Assembly (NCBI GenBank): GCA_030052745.1
Contig: JANBVO010000065.1
Location: 1 to 64,000, forward strand
Source: Pleurostoma richardsiae
Taxonomy: Eukaryota > Ascomycota > Sordariomycetes > Calosphaeriales > Pleurostomataceae
Length of the DNA stretch: 64,000 nt
Direction: 5' to 3'
The position numbers were made by a program, and so were the translations under genes. Of this stretch, positions 11,563 through 24,489 are shown one piece after another (position 1 is the first letter of the stretch; each line of letters opens with the position of its first letter). The notes beneath the pieces are model-generated. The model did no database searches. It had not been told where the DNA came from and worked only from the letters and a program-made list of their open reading frames with translations.

Positions 11563-14500
11563 ATGCATATCAAGCAGATCATCATCCAGGGCTTCAAAAG
11601 GTAGTTCTTCCGCTACTCCTAGAGTTCGCCTGCCGACCACTGACCCTCGAACAGCTACAAGGACCAGACGATTATCGAGCCCTTTTCCCCTGGAACAAAC
11701 GTGATCGTAGGACGAAATGGGTCTGGCAAGAGCAACTTCTTCGCGGCGATCCGCTTCGTCCTCAGCGACTCCTACAACAATCTATCTCGCGAGGAACGGG
11801 TGAGCCTGCTACACGAAGGATCCGGATCAGCCGTGAACACTGCCTACGTCGAGGTCATATTCGACAATCAGGACCAGCGGTTCAATACGCAGGAGCCCGA
11901 GATCGCTATACGGAGGACCATCGGCCACAAGAAAGACGAGTACTCGGTCAATAAGAAGTTCCAGACAAAGAAGGAAGTCATAGATATGCTCGAGGCCGCC
12001 GGCTTCTCGAGGTCCAATCCGTTCTACATTGTGCCACAGGGGCGCGTCGCGGCGATGACCAACATGAAAGAGACAGATCGGCTGAACCTGTTGAAGGAAG
12101 TTGCCGGTACAACTCAGTACGAGAATCGCCGCGCGGAGTCGAAGAAGATCATTGAAGAGACGAACAACAAGAAAGCCAAGATCGATGAGCTCCTTTCCGA
12201 CGTGAAGGCACGTATGGACGAACTAGAAGAGGAGAGAGAAGAGCTGCGAGGCTTTCAAGACAAGGATCGGGAGCGGCGGAGCCTCGAGTACGCATATTAT
12301 CACCAGCAGCAACTAGCTGTTCAGCAAGCTCTGGAAGAACTCGAAGACACCAGGCAAGAAGGGGCTGGCAGCACTAGCGAAAACCAGCAAGCCTTCATTG
12401 CTGGCGAAAAGGCTATAAGAGACATGGAGTCGAAACTCAGCGAATTACAGCAACAGCTGGATCTCCTGAGAATCGATCGAGGTCAGCTCGATGAGGATCG
12501 TCGGGAGAACGCCAAATCGCGAGCCAAGGCTGAGTTGAAGGTCAAGAACCTTGCTGAAACCCAGTCGTCTCGTGAGAGAGATAAGCAGATGTGCGAAGCA
12601 CAACTGCAACAAGTCAGGGCTGAGATCAAGGCGAAGGAGGCAGAGCTAGCTAAGCTGCTTCCCGAATACGAGAATCGAAAGCAGTTGGAGAGTCAACTTA
12701 AGCAGGCCCTTGACAGTGCCGAGGCTGGTCGCATTCGCCTCATGAAGAAGCAGACGCGGAGCTCACAATTCAGAAACAAGGCGGAACGCGACGCATGGTT
12801 GCGAGCTGAAATCGGAGACCTAAATGGCAGGCTCGGTAGTCACAAGGCAAACCGGATCAATGCGGAGGAAGAAGTGAACGAAATTTCTAGGTCTATCCAG
12901 ATGTTGAGGAAGGAGATCACAGCGTTAGAGGAACGGCTAGAGGGCTGGGATGACGGCCTCAGCGAACTGAGCAATAAGGTTGCCAAGGCGAAGGATGTCA
13001 TGGACGAGCTCGACGAATCAAGAAAAGCCCTCCGCCGACAAGAAGACAAGCTCAACACCATCATCAGCAATGTCCGAACTGAACGGGACAAAGCGGAGCG
13101 CGAGCTTTCGCATACAATGGATAATAGCACGGCTCGTGGTCTAGCCACAATTCGACGATTGAAGCGTGAGCGAGACATCCCAGGGGCTTATGGTACCCTG
13201 GCAGACTTGATGGAGGTGGACGAACCGTATCGGGTGGCCGCTGAGCAGACAGCTGGTGCCAGCCTCTTCCACTACGTCGTCGACCACGAATCCACGGCGA
13301 CTGAGCTTGTCGATGCACTTCAGAAAGGGTTCGGTGGCCGTGTCACATTCATGCCTCTGGCACAGCTACGGCCTAGAGCTGTGAACATACCCAAGGCGAG
13401 TGATGTTGTCCCTCTTCTCGATAAGATTCATTACGATCCCCAATTCGAGTCTGCATTCCAGCAAGTCTTTGGCAGGACAGCGGTCTGTCCCAATTTGCAC
13501 ATTGCCGGGCAATACGCACGGAGCCACGGCATTGACTGCATAACCGCGGAGGGTGACACTGCCAACAAGCGGGGTGCCATGACCGGAGGTTACATTGATA
13601 CGGCCAGGTCACGCCTGGCTGCTGTCAGATCTGTGAACAAATGGCGGGATGAGTTCGATCGTCTTGTGGCTGAAGTCCAACACGTCAGGAGAGAGATCGA
13701 GAAGAAGGACCAGGAGATCACTAGTTCTATGGGAGAGCATCAGAAACTGATGCAACAGCTTCGGCGAGCCAGCGACGGGCATGAGCCACTCAGGGCTGAG
13801 CTACGGAGTAAGGAGGATCAACTGGTCCGTGAGCAGGATCGGCTTGACGCTGCAATCGCTCGCCGAGACACAGTGGACCGGAATATGAAAGACTTTGATG
13901 AAAGCGTCCAAGCTCTTGAAGCGGAACTTGTTTCGGAATTTAAGAAAGCTCTGACGAACCAGGAAGAGCAGCAGCTCGAGGATTTCATCAGCCAGGTCCA
14001 AGATCTTCAAAAACAATGGAACGACGCCAGCTCAGCTCGGACGGAACTGGAGACGCGGAAGCAGAGCCTGGAGGTGGAACTGCGTCAGAATCTACGACTA
14101 AGAGAACACCAGCTCAGCTCCAAGGCCCATGAAGGCTCCATTTCCACATCGCTTGGTGGGACCGGCAACTATGCAGATGCCCAAAAGGAGCTCAAGAAGT
14201 GGCAAAAGGCCTCCGCTGCCCTCGAGAAGCAGATTCAGCAGAACGAGGCCCAGATCGAGAAGGTTCAGTCCCAGATCTCTCAACTACAAGAGCAGAAATC
14301 GGCGAAGGAGCAGGAACAGCAGGAGATAGCTCGACAGATCGAGAGGCAGAAGAAGAGGATGGAGAAGAGCCTCCAGAGAAAGGCGCTTCTCACTGCGCAG
14401 GCTGATGAGTGCAGTAAAAGCATCCGGGATCTTGGTGTCCTGCCCGAGGAGGCGTTCCACAGATACCAGAGGATGAAGTCGTCAGAGGTGAGCCTGCAAA

Positions 14501-15344
14501 GATCCAAGAGTCAACTTGTGGATAATATCACTAACATATGCGCGAAAGATTCAATCTCGTCTCAAGAGAGTCAACCAAGAGTTGAAGAAGTATCGGCATG
14601 TCAACAAGAAGGCGTTCGAGCAGTACACGACCTTTACAACACAACAGGAGCAGCTCCTCAAGCGGCGCGAAGAGCTGGACGAGTCTCAGAAGGCGATCTA
14701 TGAGCTCATCGACCATCTCGACAGGGAGAAGGATGAGATGATTGGCCGGACATTCAAGCAGGTCTCCAAGGCGTTTGCTGAATTCTTCGAGCGCCTCGTC
14801 CCTGCTGGCCACGGTCGTCTCGTGATCCAGCGGAGAATGGACCGCCGGGGCCAGGACCCCGAGGACTCCGACGAGGAGCGGCAGAGGAGCAGCATCGACA
14901 ACTACGTCGGCGTTGGAATCAGCGTGTCGTTCAACTCCAAGATCGCCGACGAGCAGCAGAAGATCCAGCAGCTCAGCGGTGGTCAGAAGAGTAAGTCGAT
15001 GTCTCAAGCACGCATTCCCGACAGCCCGTTCCTAACACATCATTCTAGGTCTGTGCGCCCTGTGCTTGATCTTCGCTATCCAGAACGCCGAGTCCAGCCC
15101 GTTCGTCATCTTCGACGAGGTCGACGCCAACCTCGACGCGCAGTACCGCACCGCCGTGGCGGCGCTGCTGCAGCAGACGTCCGCCGAGACGGGCACCCAG
15201 TTCATCTGCACGACCTTCCGCCCGGAGATCGTCCACGTCGCCGACAAGTGCTACGGCGTCACATTCCGCAACAAGACGAGCTTCATCGACGTCTACGACG
15301 CGGATGACGCGCTGGAGTTCGTCGAGGGGCAGGCGCCGAAGTGA
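11563..15344 (+). CDS. SMC3: Structural maintenance of chromosomes protein 3 (cohesin subunit)
   Basis: Core cohesin ATPase that pairs with Smc1 and the kleisin Scc1/Rad21 to hold sister chromatids together. Four exons: 11563-11600, 11655-14487, 14549-14990 and 15049-15344 (introns 54, 61 and 58 nt); 1,202 aa. Walker A (GRNGSGKS) is at 32-39. The adjacent lysines K105/K106 in IGHKKDEY sit at the position acetylated by Eco1/ESCO during cohesion establishment. Long coiled coils flank a hinge at about 510-670. The LSGGQK signature is followed directly by intron 3, then Walker B (VIFDEVDANLDA). Because of the introns, the first methionine of the long central ORF is not the true start; the 38-nt first exon supplies the conserved MHIKQIIIQGFKS opening. 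The three introns keep phase and use canonical signals. Confidence 0.97.
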
Positions 15345-18300
15345 GAGGGACTCGTTAGGGCATGGGACGAGAATGAATCAGGCGGTGGGTTGTACAGGTT
15401 TTCTGTTCTTTCGTTGTATGATGATGACTGGTGATACCGGATGGGTTTCTTGTGACGGAGACAGGGAGGAACTTGGCGTATGTGGTGGCTGTCCTACCGG
15501 CATGGTAGGCTCTTTGAACTCCGATGTAATGTCATTGCCCTTGGGGAGATGGTCCGTCGCCTGTGGGCATCTGATGATGCAGCGGTCCTCTACTTGTTAT
15601 CATCTCTGTTCCTGTGGAAATGGCGAGCATTGCCTTGGCTCTTGACTGACAGCTGGCATTCCTAACTCGGGGATTATCCTGGCATTGTCCTTGCCGCCTC
15701 TACTTCCTGTTGTGCTGATCTACGGTGTTGAGTGCCCATTATAACCATCGTCCTTATTCTTCACATATTCTGGTACACCTGGTAGACTCATGGTGATTGC
15801 CTACGTGCGATGATAGCATCAGGGGCGCAGTCGCAGGCAAGGAAGAGCGCTCATTCTCAGAGCAGACGGGCCCCTTTACTGGGCTCATGCGAGGCGGTGC
15901 AGGTAGTATTCGACGTCTTTCCCCCGTCGACAAGGAGTAGGATGAAGCAGACGCAGAGGTGCAGGCTATCGACTGCGAGGATCACGGCGTCTTCTCGTAA
16001 GGCATGGGGACTGGTCTCTGTGACTCCAAGAGAGTGCCATCAGCCAGCATGACGAAAAGGGGCTGCAGGCAGGCCAAGTAGGGTCGGAGGTTGGTTGGGG
16101 GCGACAGCGACGAGCACTACATGCAGCAGGGAGGCTGCTCTGCGGAGGGGAGAGTGGTTCATGACCCCAAATCGGATGAAAAATCCCTTGCGGAGAGGAG
16201 GGGTAGCCCCGGCGGTTTGCGCGGCGTCGACGATGAGTCGGCGTAGTGGTGTAGGTACAGCCCTGACCACACGCAACTACGGTAAGTATCCAACGGTAAG
16301 TGGTGCGTAAGAAATTCCCCGAGCCCGACCAAGGCTCGACCCCCGCCCGTGGTATAAAGTACCAGGGTTGGAAGAAGAGTCACCTTGGTAGATAGCAGTA
16401 ATACAACGGGCTCGCACGGGAGGATATCTCTGGGGGCTCAGCGCCGTCGGGTCCCTCCTCTCCCCACGGTGTGTGTTTGGACGCAAATCTCATTGCCATC
16501 TTTTTTTAATTTGTTGATGTCTCTTCTTGTACCGGTCGTCTCCCCTTCTCATCTCTGCAGGATGGGAGTTCAACTCCAGTCCTTCCTTCCACCTCTTACA
16601 TGCCAACCATCAACATGCGGGCCAGTAACAATTATCGACCTTTCCTCCTGCTCTTGATCTTGTCCGGAGATCTTGACCTCTTTCCCTCGTCTTGTTCCCC
16701 GTGGTCTTTCGCGATCTTGTCTAATATTAATCCAGCCCCTATTGTCTCTGGGCGCAGTGTTCAAGGGAACATCTCCCCAACAGCCGTCATAGTTGGCAAG
16801 ATCAACTCAACCAAGATAGCTTCATGAGAAACATACTCCCTCCTCAGAGAATCGGGTACGTGGATTGAATTGGAGGGCTGTGTCAAGCAACCATGACGAC
16901 TGACTGTATGAGTAAGATGTGTTGGCTACTACCTACTAACCCTCGCCATGCCTGGTATCGAGGGATGTGTCCCGTACAGAATGAGTGTAATCATATCAGG
17001 GAATGCCCTTTTTGCCGGAATACTACTCGTAGAAAGGAGAGACGATAGTTGAGAAGGAGCCGGGGGAGAACATACGACGGTATGTTCTGCAGCAACAGCA
17101 AAGCTTCTTTCTCGTCCCAGATATGACCATCGGCACCATCTCCAGAGAAGATGCCCTAGACTCTGCTCCGATTGACGAGGCTTGCCATCCACTGAACGAT
17201 CTGCTCGACGGCAAGTATACGATCTTGTCCCGCAGGACTGTAGCAACAGATAAATTACGAAAAGCCTCCACGTGTGGATACGAAGGTTCCGTACTCAAAA
17301 AACGTTGCCGACATGCATCTTGCTCTTGTCTAATACACCCGAGAGTGCATCCTAATTCAAGATCAGCGCGCGGGGTGAGGCCGCCGACCGAGTCCGGCAG
17401 AAGACGATTCTCGTATTATGTTGTGCCTCGCTCCCTCCCTCCTCCCGTTTCTCGCACAGCTCGTCGCCTCCTGGCCTCACTGCGGTGTCTGAGCGACTTA
17501 GCAGAGACACTGGCTGCTTACCGTTTTGTGACCTAAATGTTCAGGGATCACGATGTGTGAGAGGATGAGGGACGTCATCCGTCTGACGTGACGGCGCAGT
17601 GCGAGAGCGAGAGATGAGGTTGAGAATGAGGCTGTTCGGGAAAGGATTTTGCGGGTGGAACTAGCGAATCGAAAAGTTTGGGGAAGGATCTGTAGCAAAT
17701 TGTTAGTACATTAACAATCTCTCACCAATTTTCCACTGGTATACGTTATGCTAAGAGTCCAATCCCGCAGTAGATCGGGCGCCCGGCAGACGTCCGTAGG
17801 TGTCGGCTTGGACCTGGCCTTAATTTAGGTGGTCCAGCTAGCTCCGGACCAAAAATGTGACCAGGCGGCTAAGACGGCAAGACTCAGACGCCGCCAAGAC
17901 GATCCCAGGCATCCTGACATCGATGCAGACGCACAGTCGTACTCCCCGGCTGCGTTGAGCGAGTGGCCCCATAGGTATCAATTGTTAGTGACAGGAACCT
18001 GGAGGACGTTCCATGGAATCCTCACAAACGTCAGGTTGACGTTGTTTCTCTTTCCGGAACCGGTCCCGCGGATATTCCCACCGTAGAAGACGCTCTCGTT
18101 GACGCACTTGACGCGGATGCGTCGGGATTCTGCAGTTCCTGCCGCTTGTCGTAAGCTGAGCGTATCCGCGTCTCACTCACTGCGCAGGACGGAATACGGG
18201 ACGGAGTACGGGTGAGGGGCTCCTAGCCATGCTAAGAAAGCCCCAATGCCCAAAATGTGCGTGCCACGGCAATAATGGCTTCTCAGGTCGAAAGCCCCGG

Positions 18301-19005
18301 CTCCAATACCCGCCTTCTCCTGCAGGAGGCGGAAAGGCGACCGGGGAGCCCGGCACGAGACGCGTACTTCTTTCTCCCTTTGTCGTTTCGATCTGGAGGG
18401 CAAAGCGTCTGCCCTGCGCTGCCACGCCGCTCAGCAAACAGCCTGGGAGCTTGCATCAGGGCCTTGCAGCAGCGCCTTGATGACCTCAGCGTAGCAACCT
18501 GAGTCGTTGATCTGGGTCCGGGTGTAGTCAGTCAATATTGATACCAGGGAATGACCCTTAGAACTTAATAACCGTTCCCACATTACCTTAACCTTAGCAG
18601 CCGACCTTCCTCAATCAGAGTCAGGAGTGCGACCGTTACCGTACCTACCTAGTCATCACACCGGCGACTCGGCCAAAGCTGCTGATGCGCTGATGCGCCG
18701 TTAGTGCCTTCGCTCCGCTAGTCGCTCTGGGCGGGAGTCTTGGCATCTGAACCTGGCCATTCAGTCTCCTTTTATCAGTGCGACCGCCTGCTGCTCTTTT
18801 TGCGTGTCGCGTGCTCATTTCCCCGAAATGGACTTCGCTCGACTTATCCCCGTCGCTCCTGTTCCTGTTCCTGTTCCTGTTCTGCCTCGCGTTTGCCCTG
18901 CCTCTTGCCGGCGATCCCGTCGTTCTCTGCGTGTTGCTTTGCCTCTTGAGATGCCGCGGATTGCCTGAGATCGATCGTCACAGCAAGCGTGTTTGAACAG
19001 TAGTC
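15345..19005. other. 3.7-kb intergenic region between SMC3 and the Cas1p-like gene
   Basis: This holds the SMC3 3' flank and the promoter and leader of the Cas1p-like gene. No convincing coding sequence, tRNA or mobile element was seen. A pyrimidine-rich leader with a CCTGTT repeat lies just before the downstream gene. Confidence 0.55.
18858..18881 (+). repeat. (CCTGTT)4 hexamer repeat
   Basis: Four perfect tandem copies of CCTGTT, about 125-150 bp upstream of the Cas1p-like start codon, in a CT-rich leader. It is probably untranslated. No function is evident. Confidence 0.85.
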
Positions 19006-21781
19006 ATGTCGCCCCCGCGGCGCGGCCGGGACGCCTCTTCTGCAGCGGCTCGTCGCAGTTGGGCCGGCACCGTCGCGCGCCTCTCCGCGGCCCTGTTGGG
19101 CCTTTTCGTCGTCATCCAGACTCTGCGAGTCGGTACGTTGGCGCTGGCTGCTAATCACTGTCGACCTCGGTAGTACCCCCGGGGCGGGAGCACATAGAGT
19201 GACTGACCGCATGCCAGGTTTCGACGATCCCTACAAATGCAACGCCCTCCTCAACGGAGGCGGTTGGGCGCCAGAAGTCTCCCTCGGTCCGGGCCATACC
19301 CGGTTCGAGAAGTGGGAGCCCAGCGGTTGCATGATGCACGAGTACACTCGCGACGAGTTCTCCAGCTGTGTCAGGGACCGCCGGGTTGTCTTCATCGGCG
19401 ACTCCACCACGCGGCAGCTCTTCTGGGCCGCTGCTACTCGCCTGGATCACAAGAAGGCCTATTACGCCCTGCTTGAGACATTTGTCTCCTCGAATCCGCA
19501 GCATGACCTGGAGCTCGACCTGGAAGGCGTCAAGCTGCAATTCGTCTGGGACCCTTGGCTCAACTCAACTGGTCTCCGAACCGAGCTGCTACAGTTCCAC
19601 CCGACTACCGGCGCAGCTGATGCTTTCACCAATGTGGGCGGGACAAAGGAGCCGGGACAGGACTCGGCAGCGCTGCTTGTTCTCGGGACGCCCGGCTTGT
19701 GGGCTGCTCGACATGGCGGGGACGATTACTTTGCCATCTTCAAGAACGCAGTTGAGATTGTCCGGCCCTTCCTCAAGAAGGCCGTCGAGCCTGGTTCGAA
19801 GAAGGCTGCGCCTTACAAGGAACTTCAGAATCAGATTCTCCTCGCTCCGGTCCAGGTACCCGACTACGAACAGCTCGCATTCGGGGGCAGGAAGGAGACA
19901 TTGACACCGGAGCGGATCAACCATATGAACAGGTTCCTGCGAAGACTCCCCGCTGCCGAGGCGACTCACGTCTTGTGGCCCTACAACGACATGACAGCCA
20001 ACGTCGAGAACGCGTTTCACGAGGATGGCTTCCATATCCGTGATGGCGTCGGGGAGCGTCGCATAGACATCCCACTCAACATCCGCTGCAACAGCGGTCT
20101 CGTCAACAAGGGCTTCGCTGGCAAGACGACCTGCTGTGCGCCGTATCCACGTATGACCGGAGGCCAGCGGGTCGTTCTCCTAGCCGGCGTCTTGGTCATC
20201 CCTTTCCTCCTTCTGATCAGAGACTCCAGCAGCAGCCTAGCCGCCTCTTATCTCCCCCAACCCAATGCGCTGCGAGCATGGGTGGTTCTCGTCTTTACCG
20301 GAGCCTACTGCTACTTGGCCGACCGGACGCACGTCTTTGCGCATGCCGAGAAGCACTTCAGCATAATTGCCTTCATTGCGCTGGTCCTGGCCTTCGCCAT
20401 TGCCAGTGCCTTCTCCAGTCAGAAGAGCAGCTCCACCTTACAGGCGCCTCACTCACTAAAGGAGAAGAACCAAGGACCTGCACCGGCCGGCGATCCTGGT
20501 TTCATGCCTCGTACTATAACTGATGAGTGGAAGGGGTTCATGCAGGCGCTCTTCTTGATCTTGAGCTACCAGCGGACTCTAGATGCCCTGTGGGCACATA
20601 AACTCACCTGGCTGTTCATGGCATCCTACATCTTCCTGTCCGCCTATGGCCATGCCAGCTACTTTTTGAGGACCGACGACTACTCCTTCCGGCGGGTTGC
20701 GACAGTCCTTTTTAGGTTGAACGCCCTGCCTTGTCTGTTATCCTTGGTCTTGAGAGCGGACTGGATCTTGTATGGGTTCCCACGCCTGATCAGCTTCTGG
20801 TTTATGGTCACTTTTGTTACGTTGCGCGTGTGGAAGTCGCTGAACAGCAACCCTGTTCATCTCTTTGCCAAGGTGTTGGTTTCGGCAGTGGTATTAACAA
20901 TTATCATCGAGCACGGCTTCGTCCAGCTCCTAGGACGGCCCATCAGAGCCGTTCTCCACATCACCTTCCAGGAAGTTCAGATCCGCAACCAGCTCTCCTT
21001 CAACCGCTTCATACCTTTCTTCGGCATCCTCATAGCTGGAGTGGTGCATCGCTGCTCTGTCCTCCGGAACCAACTGGCCGACCGCTCGTCGAGGCCAAAG
21101 TCCCTCGCCGGCGGAGTCGACAAGATGCTCGCTCTCATCATGTCTTCCGACCCGTTTGCCGCACCCATCCGACCCGTAGTGATCGCCTTTGGCATTGCGT
21201 CTCTGGTCATCTTCTTCTACGAGACTCAGAAGAACGGAGACGACGGCCCTCGATACAGGCTGTACCACCCCCTGACGTCGATCGTCCCTATTGTCGCGTA
21301 TACCGTCATCCGAAGCAGCTACCGCTGCCTGCGGGCCGTGCACCTCGAGCTGCCTGCGAAGCTGGCGCGGATCTCGCTCGAGACACATCTTTTGCACCAC
21401 CACGTCTGGCTCGCCGGTGACGGCACGGCGATCCTCAGGACGGGCTTATTCACCAGGAACGGCGGGTGGGCGTCCGCCGTAGGGTGGAACGTGGAGACGC
21501 TAGTGATCACGATTGTGTTCCTGTGGGCGAGCTATCATGCGCAGAAGGCGGCGCTCGCGCTGACCGCCTGGATTGTCGGAGACCAGGACACAAGAGCTGC
21601 CGGAGCCAGCAGTGACGGCCTGCTGGGGACTACGACTGGAAGTGATGATGCGAGAAGGGGAAGCTCCGCCACCTCCTGGATACCGTCCAGAGGGAAACCG
21701 CAGGGCCTCCTTCGTGACCCGCGGGTTAGGGTAGGGGCTTTGCTCCTTGGGCTATGGGCATGGAACATGTACTTTAACTAG
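19006..21781 (+). CDS. CAS1: Cas1p-like glycan O-acetyltransferase (PC-esterase plus multi-TM acyltransferase)
   Basis: Predicted Golgi multi-pass enzyme that O-acetylates surface polysaccharide, as Cas1 does for the Cryptococcus capsule; the substrate in an ascomycete is not known from this sequence. Two exons (19006-19132 and 19218-21781, 85-nt intron) give 896 aa. A signal anchor lies at about 24-41. The lumenal PC-esterase/SGNH-like domain shows a GDS motif (residues 103-105, serine 105) and a DGFH motif (D312, H315), the expected catalytic triad parts. From about residue 360 onward there are roughly a dozen hydrophobic segments matching the 10-TM Cas1p acyltransferase domain, including a conserved HHHVWL stretch. 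The start was chosen because the exon-1 frame supplies the membrane anchor and joins in phase (G split across the intron). It is convergent with the next gene, with 267 bp between stops. Confidence 0.9.
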
Positions 21782-22048
21782 GCATTCTCAGCGCGCAGGA
21801 TGTAATTTTATCGGTCTATATTGGATACCCCCATTAATGGAGTTTAGGGTTCTACTCTAGCTGCTCAGACCTTCAGTCACAATTTAACTGATCGCCTAGC
21901 GAAGTCTGCCATGGATATATCAGCCCTCGTGAATGCCCAACCAGCCCACCGATGATGCCCCTAGCAAAGAACGCCGTCGCTATGCATGGAATCGAAAACG
22001 CTTTGCCCAAAAAGACGAACCCCTCTCCCGTCATCAGCACCGATTCTA

Positions 22049-23329
22049 TCATACAAGCAAGACCGCAGCCGCCAGGAACGCCACCAGCGCCCCGGCCCCG
22101 GCGCCCAGCTTCGTGCCCCTCGCGCCGGCGCTCGAGTCCGACGAGGAAGTGGTGCTCTCCCGCCCCACCGCCGCGCCGGTGATGCCGTTCATGGCGTCCG
22201 CGGTGTCGATGCTCGGCCCGCGGTCGTAGAAGTCCACCAGCACGAAGACCGGCTTGACGGCCCACTCGTCCTCGCAGCGGGCGGCGTGCGTGCCCAGCGT
22301 GCTGCTGCTGCTGCTGTTACTGCTGGAGTAGTAGTCGTCGGGGCTGTTGGTGGTGTCGATGGCGCTGACGGAGGGGATCTCGATGTCCAGGGACCCGAGG
22401 TCGATGTCGAGGAAGTGGTTCATGAGCGGGAGCAGCCCGGCGTCGAGTGCGTCGGACGCGGACGACTGCGAGCTGGGCCGGTCGAGGGTGCAGTTGAACC
22501 CGCTGGCGGAGGTGACGCCGTAGGCGGTCTCGAAGACGTAGTCGAACTCCTGCAGGAGGTAGGGGTAGGAGGAGGTGGTGCTGTCGGTGTCGTTGAAGGA
22601 GGCGACGAAGGTGACGAGGCGGGTCCCGGCTGAGATCATCTCCTGGAGGGTCGGCCAGGAGGAGGTGGAGGAAGAAGAGGACGAAGACGACGACGACGAA
22701 GAGGATGAGGAACCAGGATAGCCGGAGGTGGAGTCGTAAGAGGATGAGGATGAGGAGGATGTCGTGGAGGAGGTCGTGGTGGAGTTGGACGGGTCGTACG
22801 CATACTTCGCGATCCCGGCGTCCTCGAAGGCCGTCCCGAACGACTCGGCGCTCATGTCGTCCGAGTTGACCAGCAGCAGCGTGACCACCTCGTTCTCGTT
22901 GTCGTCCATCCACGCCCGCACCTTCGCCAGCCAGTCCGCCAGGCTGCCCGCGTCCAGCAGCGCGCACGTCGTGTGGCACAGCTCCAGGGTGCCGTTGCTG
23001 TCGTGCACCTGCGCCTGCAGCAGGCGGAGGCCCGCCGACAGCGCGTGGGTCGCGTTGTAGAACTGGTTGCCGGCGATGGAGTTCCCCGTGGAGGCGTCGC
23101 GCAGGAAGGCGGCGTCGTGGGCGCCCATGTGGGTGATGTTGCTGTAGGAGCGGGAGCAGAGGTCGGGCGAGTTGTTGCACGCCGTCGAGTTCTGTGATGA
23201 CGATGAGGACGAGGCGGAGGCGGAGGCGACTGTGGTGGTTGATGCGGATGTTTGTGCCTGGGCGGTCGTGGACGTGGTCCAGGAGGCTGAGGCCGCCAGG
23301 GCTGGGCCGACCATAGAAGGGAAGAGCAT
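22049..23329 (-). CDS. GPI-anchored PLC-like phosphodiesterase, secreted or cell-wall protein
   Basis: Single-exon gene of 426 aa. The family is the fungal PLC-like phosphodiesterase superfamily (PI-PLC X-type TIM barrel). Candidate catalytic histidines are H71 in [10 protein letters not shown] and H119 in LCHTTC. Upstream of the domain is a Ser/Thr-rich stretch; the C-terminus ([18 protein letters not shown]) is a typical GPI-attachment signal. The start at 23329 gives a short hydrophobic, secretion-signal-like N-terminus; an in-frame ATG 30 nt further upstream (23359) would weaken it. A block of about 45 residues, almost all Ser/Thr, sits inside the catalytic domain between DPSNST and WPTL, where relatives have a short loop. 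Substrate is unknown. The function is likely cell-wall or membrane-lipid related, by family only. Confidence 0.8.
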   Translation of the reverse strand: MLFPSMVGPALAASASWTTSTTAQAQTSASTTTVASASASSSSSSQNSTACNNSPDLCSRSYSNITHMGAHDAAFLRDASTGNSIAGNQFYNATHALSAGLRLLQAQVHDSNGTLELCHTTCALLDAGSLADWLAKVRAWMDDNENEVVTLLLVNSDDMSAESFGTAFEDAGIAKYAYDPSNSTTTSSTTSSSSSSSYDSTSGYPGSSSSSSSSSSSSSSSTSSWPTLQEMISAGTRLVTFVASFNDTDSTTSSYPYLLQEFDYVFETAYGVTSASGFNCTLDRPSSQSSASDALDAGLLPLMNHFLDIDLGSLDIEIPSVSAIDTTNSPDDYYSSSNSSSSSTLGTHAARCEDEWAVKPVFVLVDFYDRGPSIDTADAMNGITGAAVGRESTTSSSDSSAGARGTKLGAGAGALVAFLAAAVLLV

Positions 23330-24489
23330 CTTGCTGACTTCGGCAAGATGCGACTCCAAGGTAGATGTTTACACTGTCGAGGAGTATCTTCGGGATACTC
23401 AGGAGGAAAAGGAAACAATCACTTCGACCGAGATCAACTGACCTCGGGAATGAGAGACGAAAAAGAGAGGAGACGGTTACCGGTATTATACCGAGCGATA
23501 CAACAAAAACACGACAACAAAAGAGACCGGCCCAACAGACTTACAAGGCATTCCCCACGAGGCGATCGCCTTGAAGGTAGGCTCAGTTGCTGGGCGATGC
23601 CGAGATGTGGAACCCGTTCTGCGGACTGCGCCTCGGGGGCCCGGCAACGTCAGCACTTCGTTTCGAGACGACAACGGCGGGAGGGAGTACGTACGCCTCT
23701 GCTGCTTGGGCAATTGGCGCAGAAGTACCTGACCAGTGAACCACTCGCACACTCTCATTGTTTTTCGCCTAGGGCCGCGAGTCAATTGAGGGATGGATGC
23801 GGGTGCTTTTCAGCCTCCTGCACGTCGAACTGGCTTGGGTTTCAGCTTCTGCTCCATAGGACTGTGAAGAAGAGAAAGGAGCCGAGACGGGCATCCCGCT
23901 CAGTCGAGCATGCTGTGTTCTTGTGAGGCCTCACGAGCCCTTAAAGAGTCTTACGTATGCCGAGACAAGACAAGACGCAGAAAGCGAGAGCAGAGCTGGG
24001 GTCTCGACCGAGCGACTCGAAAGAAGTTCTCAGGGTCTTCATGTCTCAGGGTCTCAATGGCCTGGCGCTTGTCCGAGGCTGCATGAAGATGGGGCCATGC
24101 AAAGTGGGGAGAAGTCGTCAGCGCTGAGAGAAAGGAACGTGCTGGAGACTGGAGACGCCACGCGGCTGACGGGCGCCGCGCGACACAACGGTAATATTGG
24201 CCCAGCGGAGGCGAGGAGGATGCAATTCTGACTCGCATCCGCTGCCCTGATCGCCTTGATCGGCGGCTGCTCCAAAACGCTTTCTATTCTTGGACAAAGG
24301 ATTAGTTGCTGCATGGCAGACGATGCAATCCGATAAGATGTCATAAACTGGCTCAGAGACGCAGAGAGCACTGAGGACATCAGCATCGCAAACAACGCGT
24401 GTTAGCGCTGTAGGACGGACTGTGCGCAACGAAGAATCTCTGATCAAATGCAGTCAAGCAAATGCCGTGACGCCTTCCGGTTCCATTCA
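23330..24489. other. Intergenic region between the PLC-like gene and DBP9
   Basis: Promoter and leader of the PLC-like gene plus the DBP9 3' flank. No gene was seen. An ACGCGT core at 24395-24400 is present but has no obvious cell-cycle target beside it. Confidence 0.55.

Noticed and set aside
16320-16380. tRNA-like word GGCTCGACCCC with TGGTATAAAGTACC nearby
   Set aside because: No A box, no cloverleaf pairing on either strand; the match to a B box is partial.
17123-17536. 137-aa plus-strand ORF between SMC3 and the Cas1p-like gene
   Set aside because: No domain, low-complexity basic tail, no supporting context.
22317-23180. 287-aa ORF antisense-frame shadow inside the PLC-like gene
   Set aside because: Same strand, wrong frame; no domain, while the accepted frame has signal peptide, catalytic motifs and GPI signal.
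24395-24400. ACGCGT (MCB core) downstream of DBP9
   Set aside because: Single core with no flanking symmetry and no G1/S gene beside it; expected by chance in 64 kb. A similar core near 18359 was discarded for the same reason.
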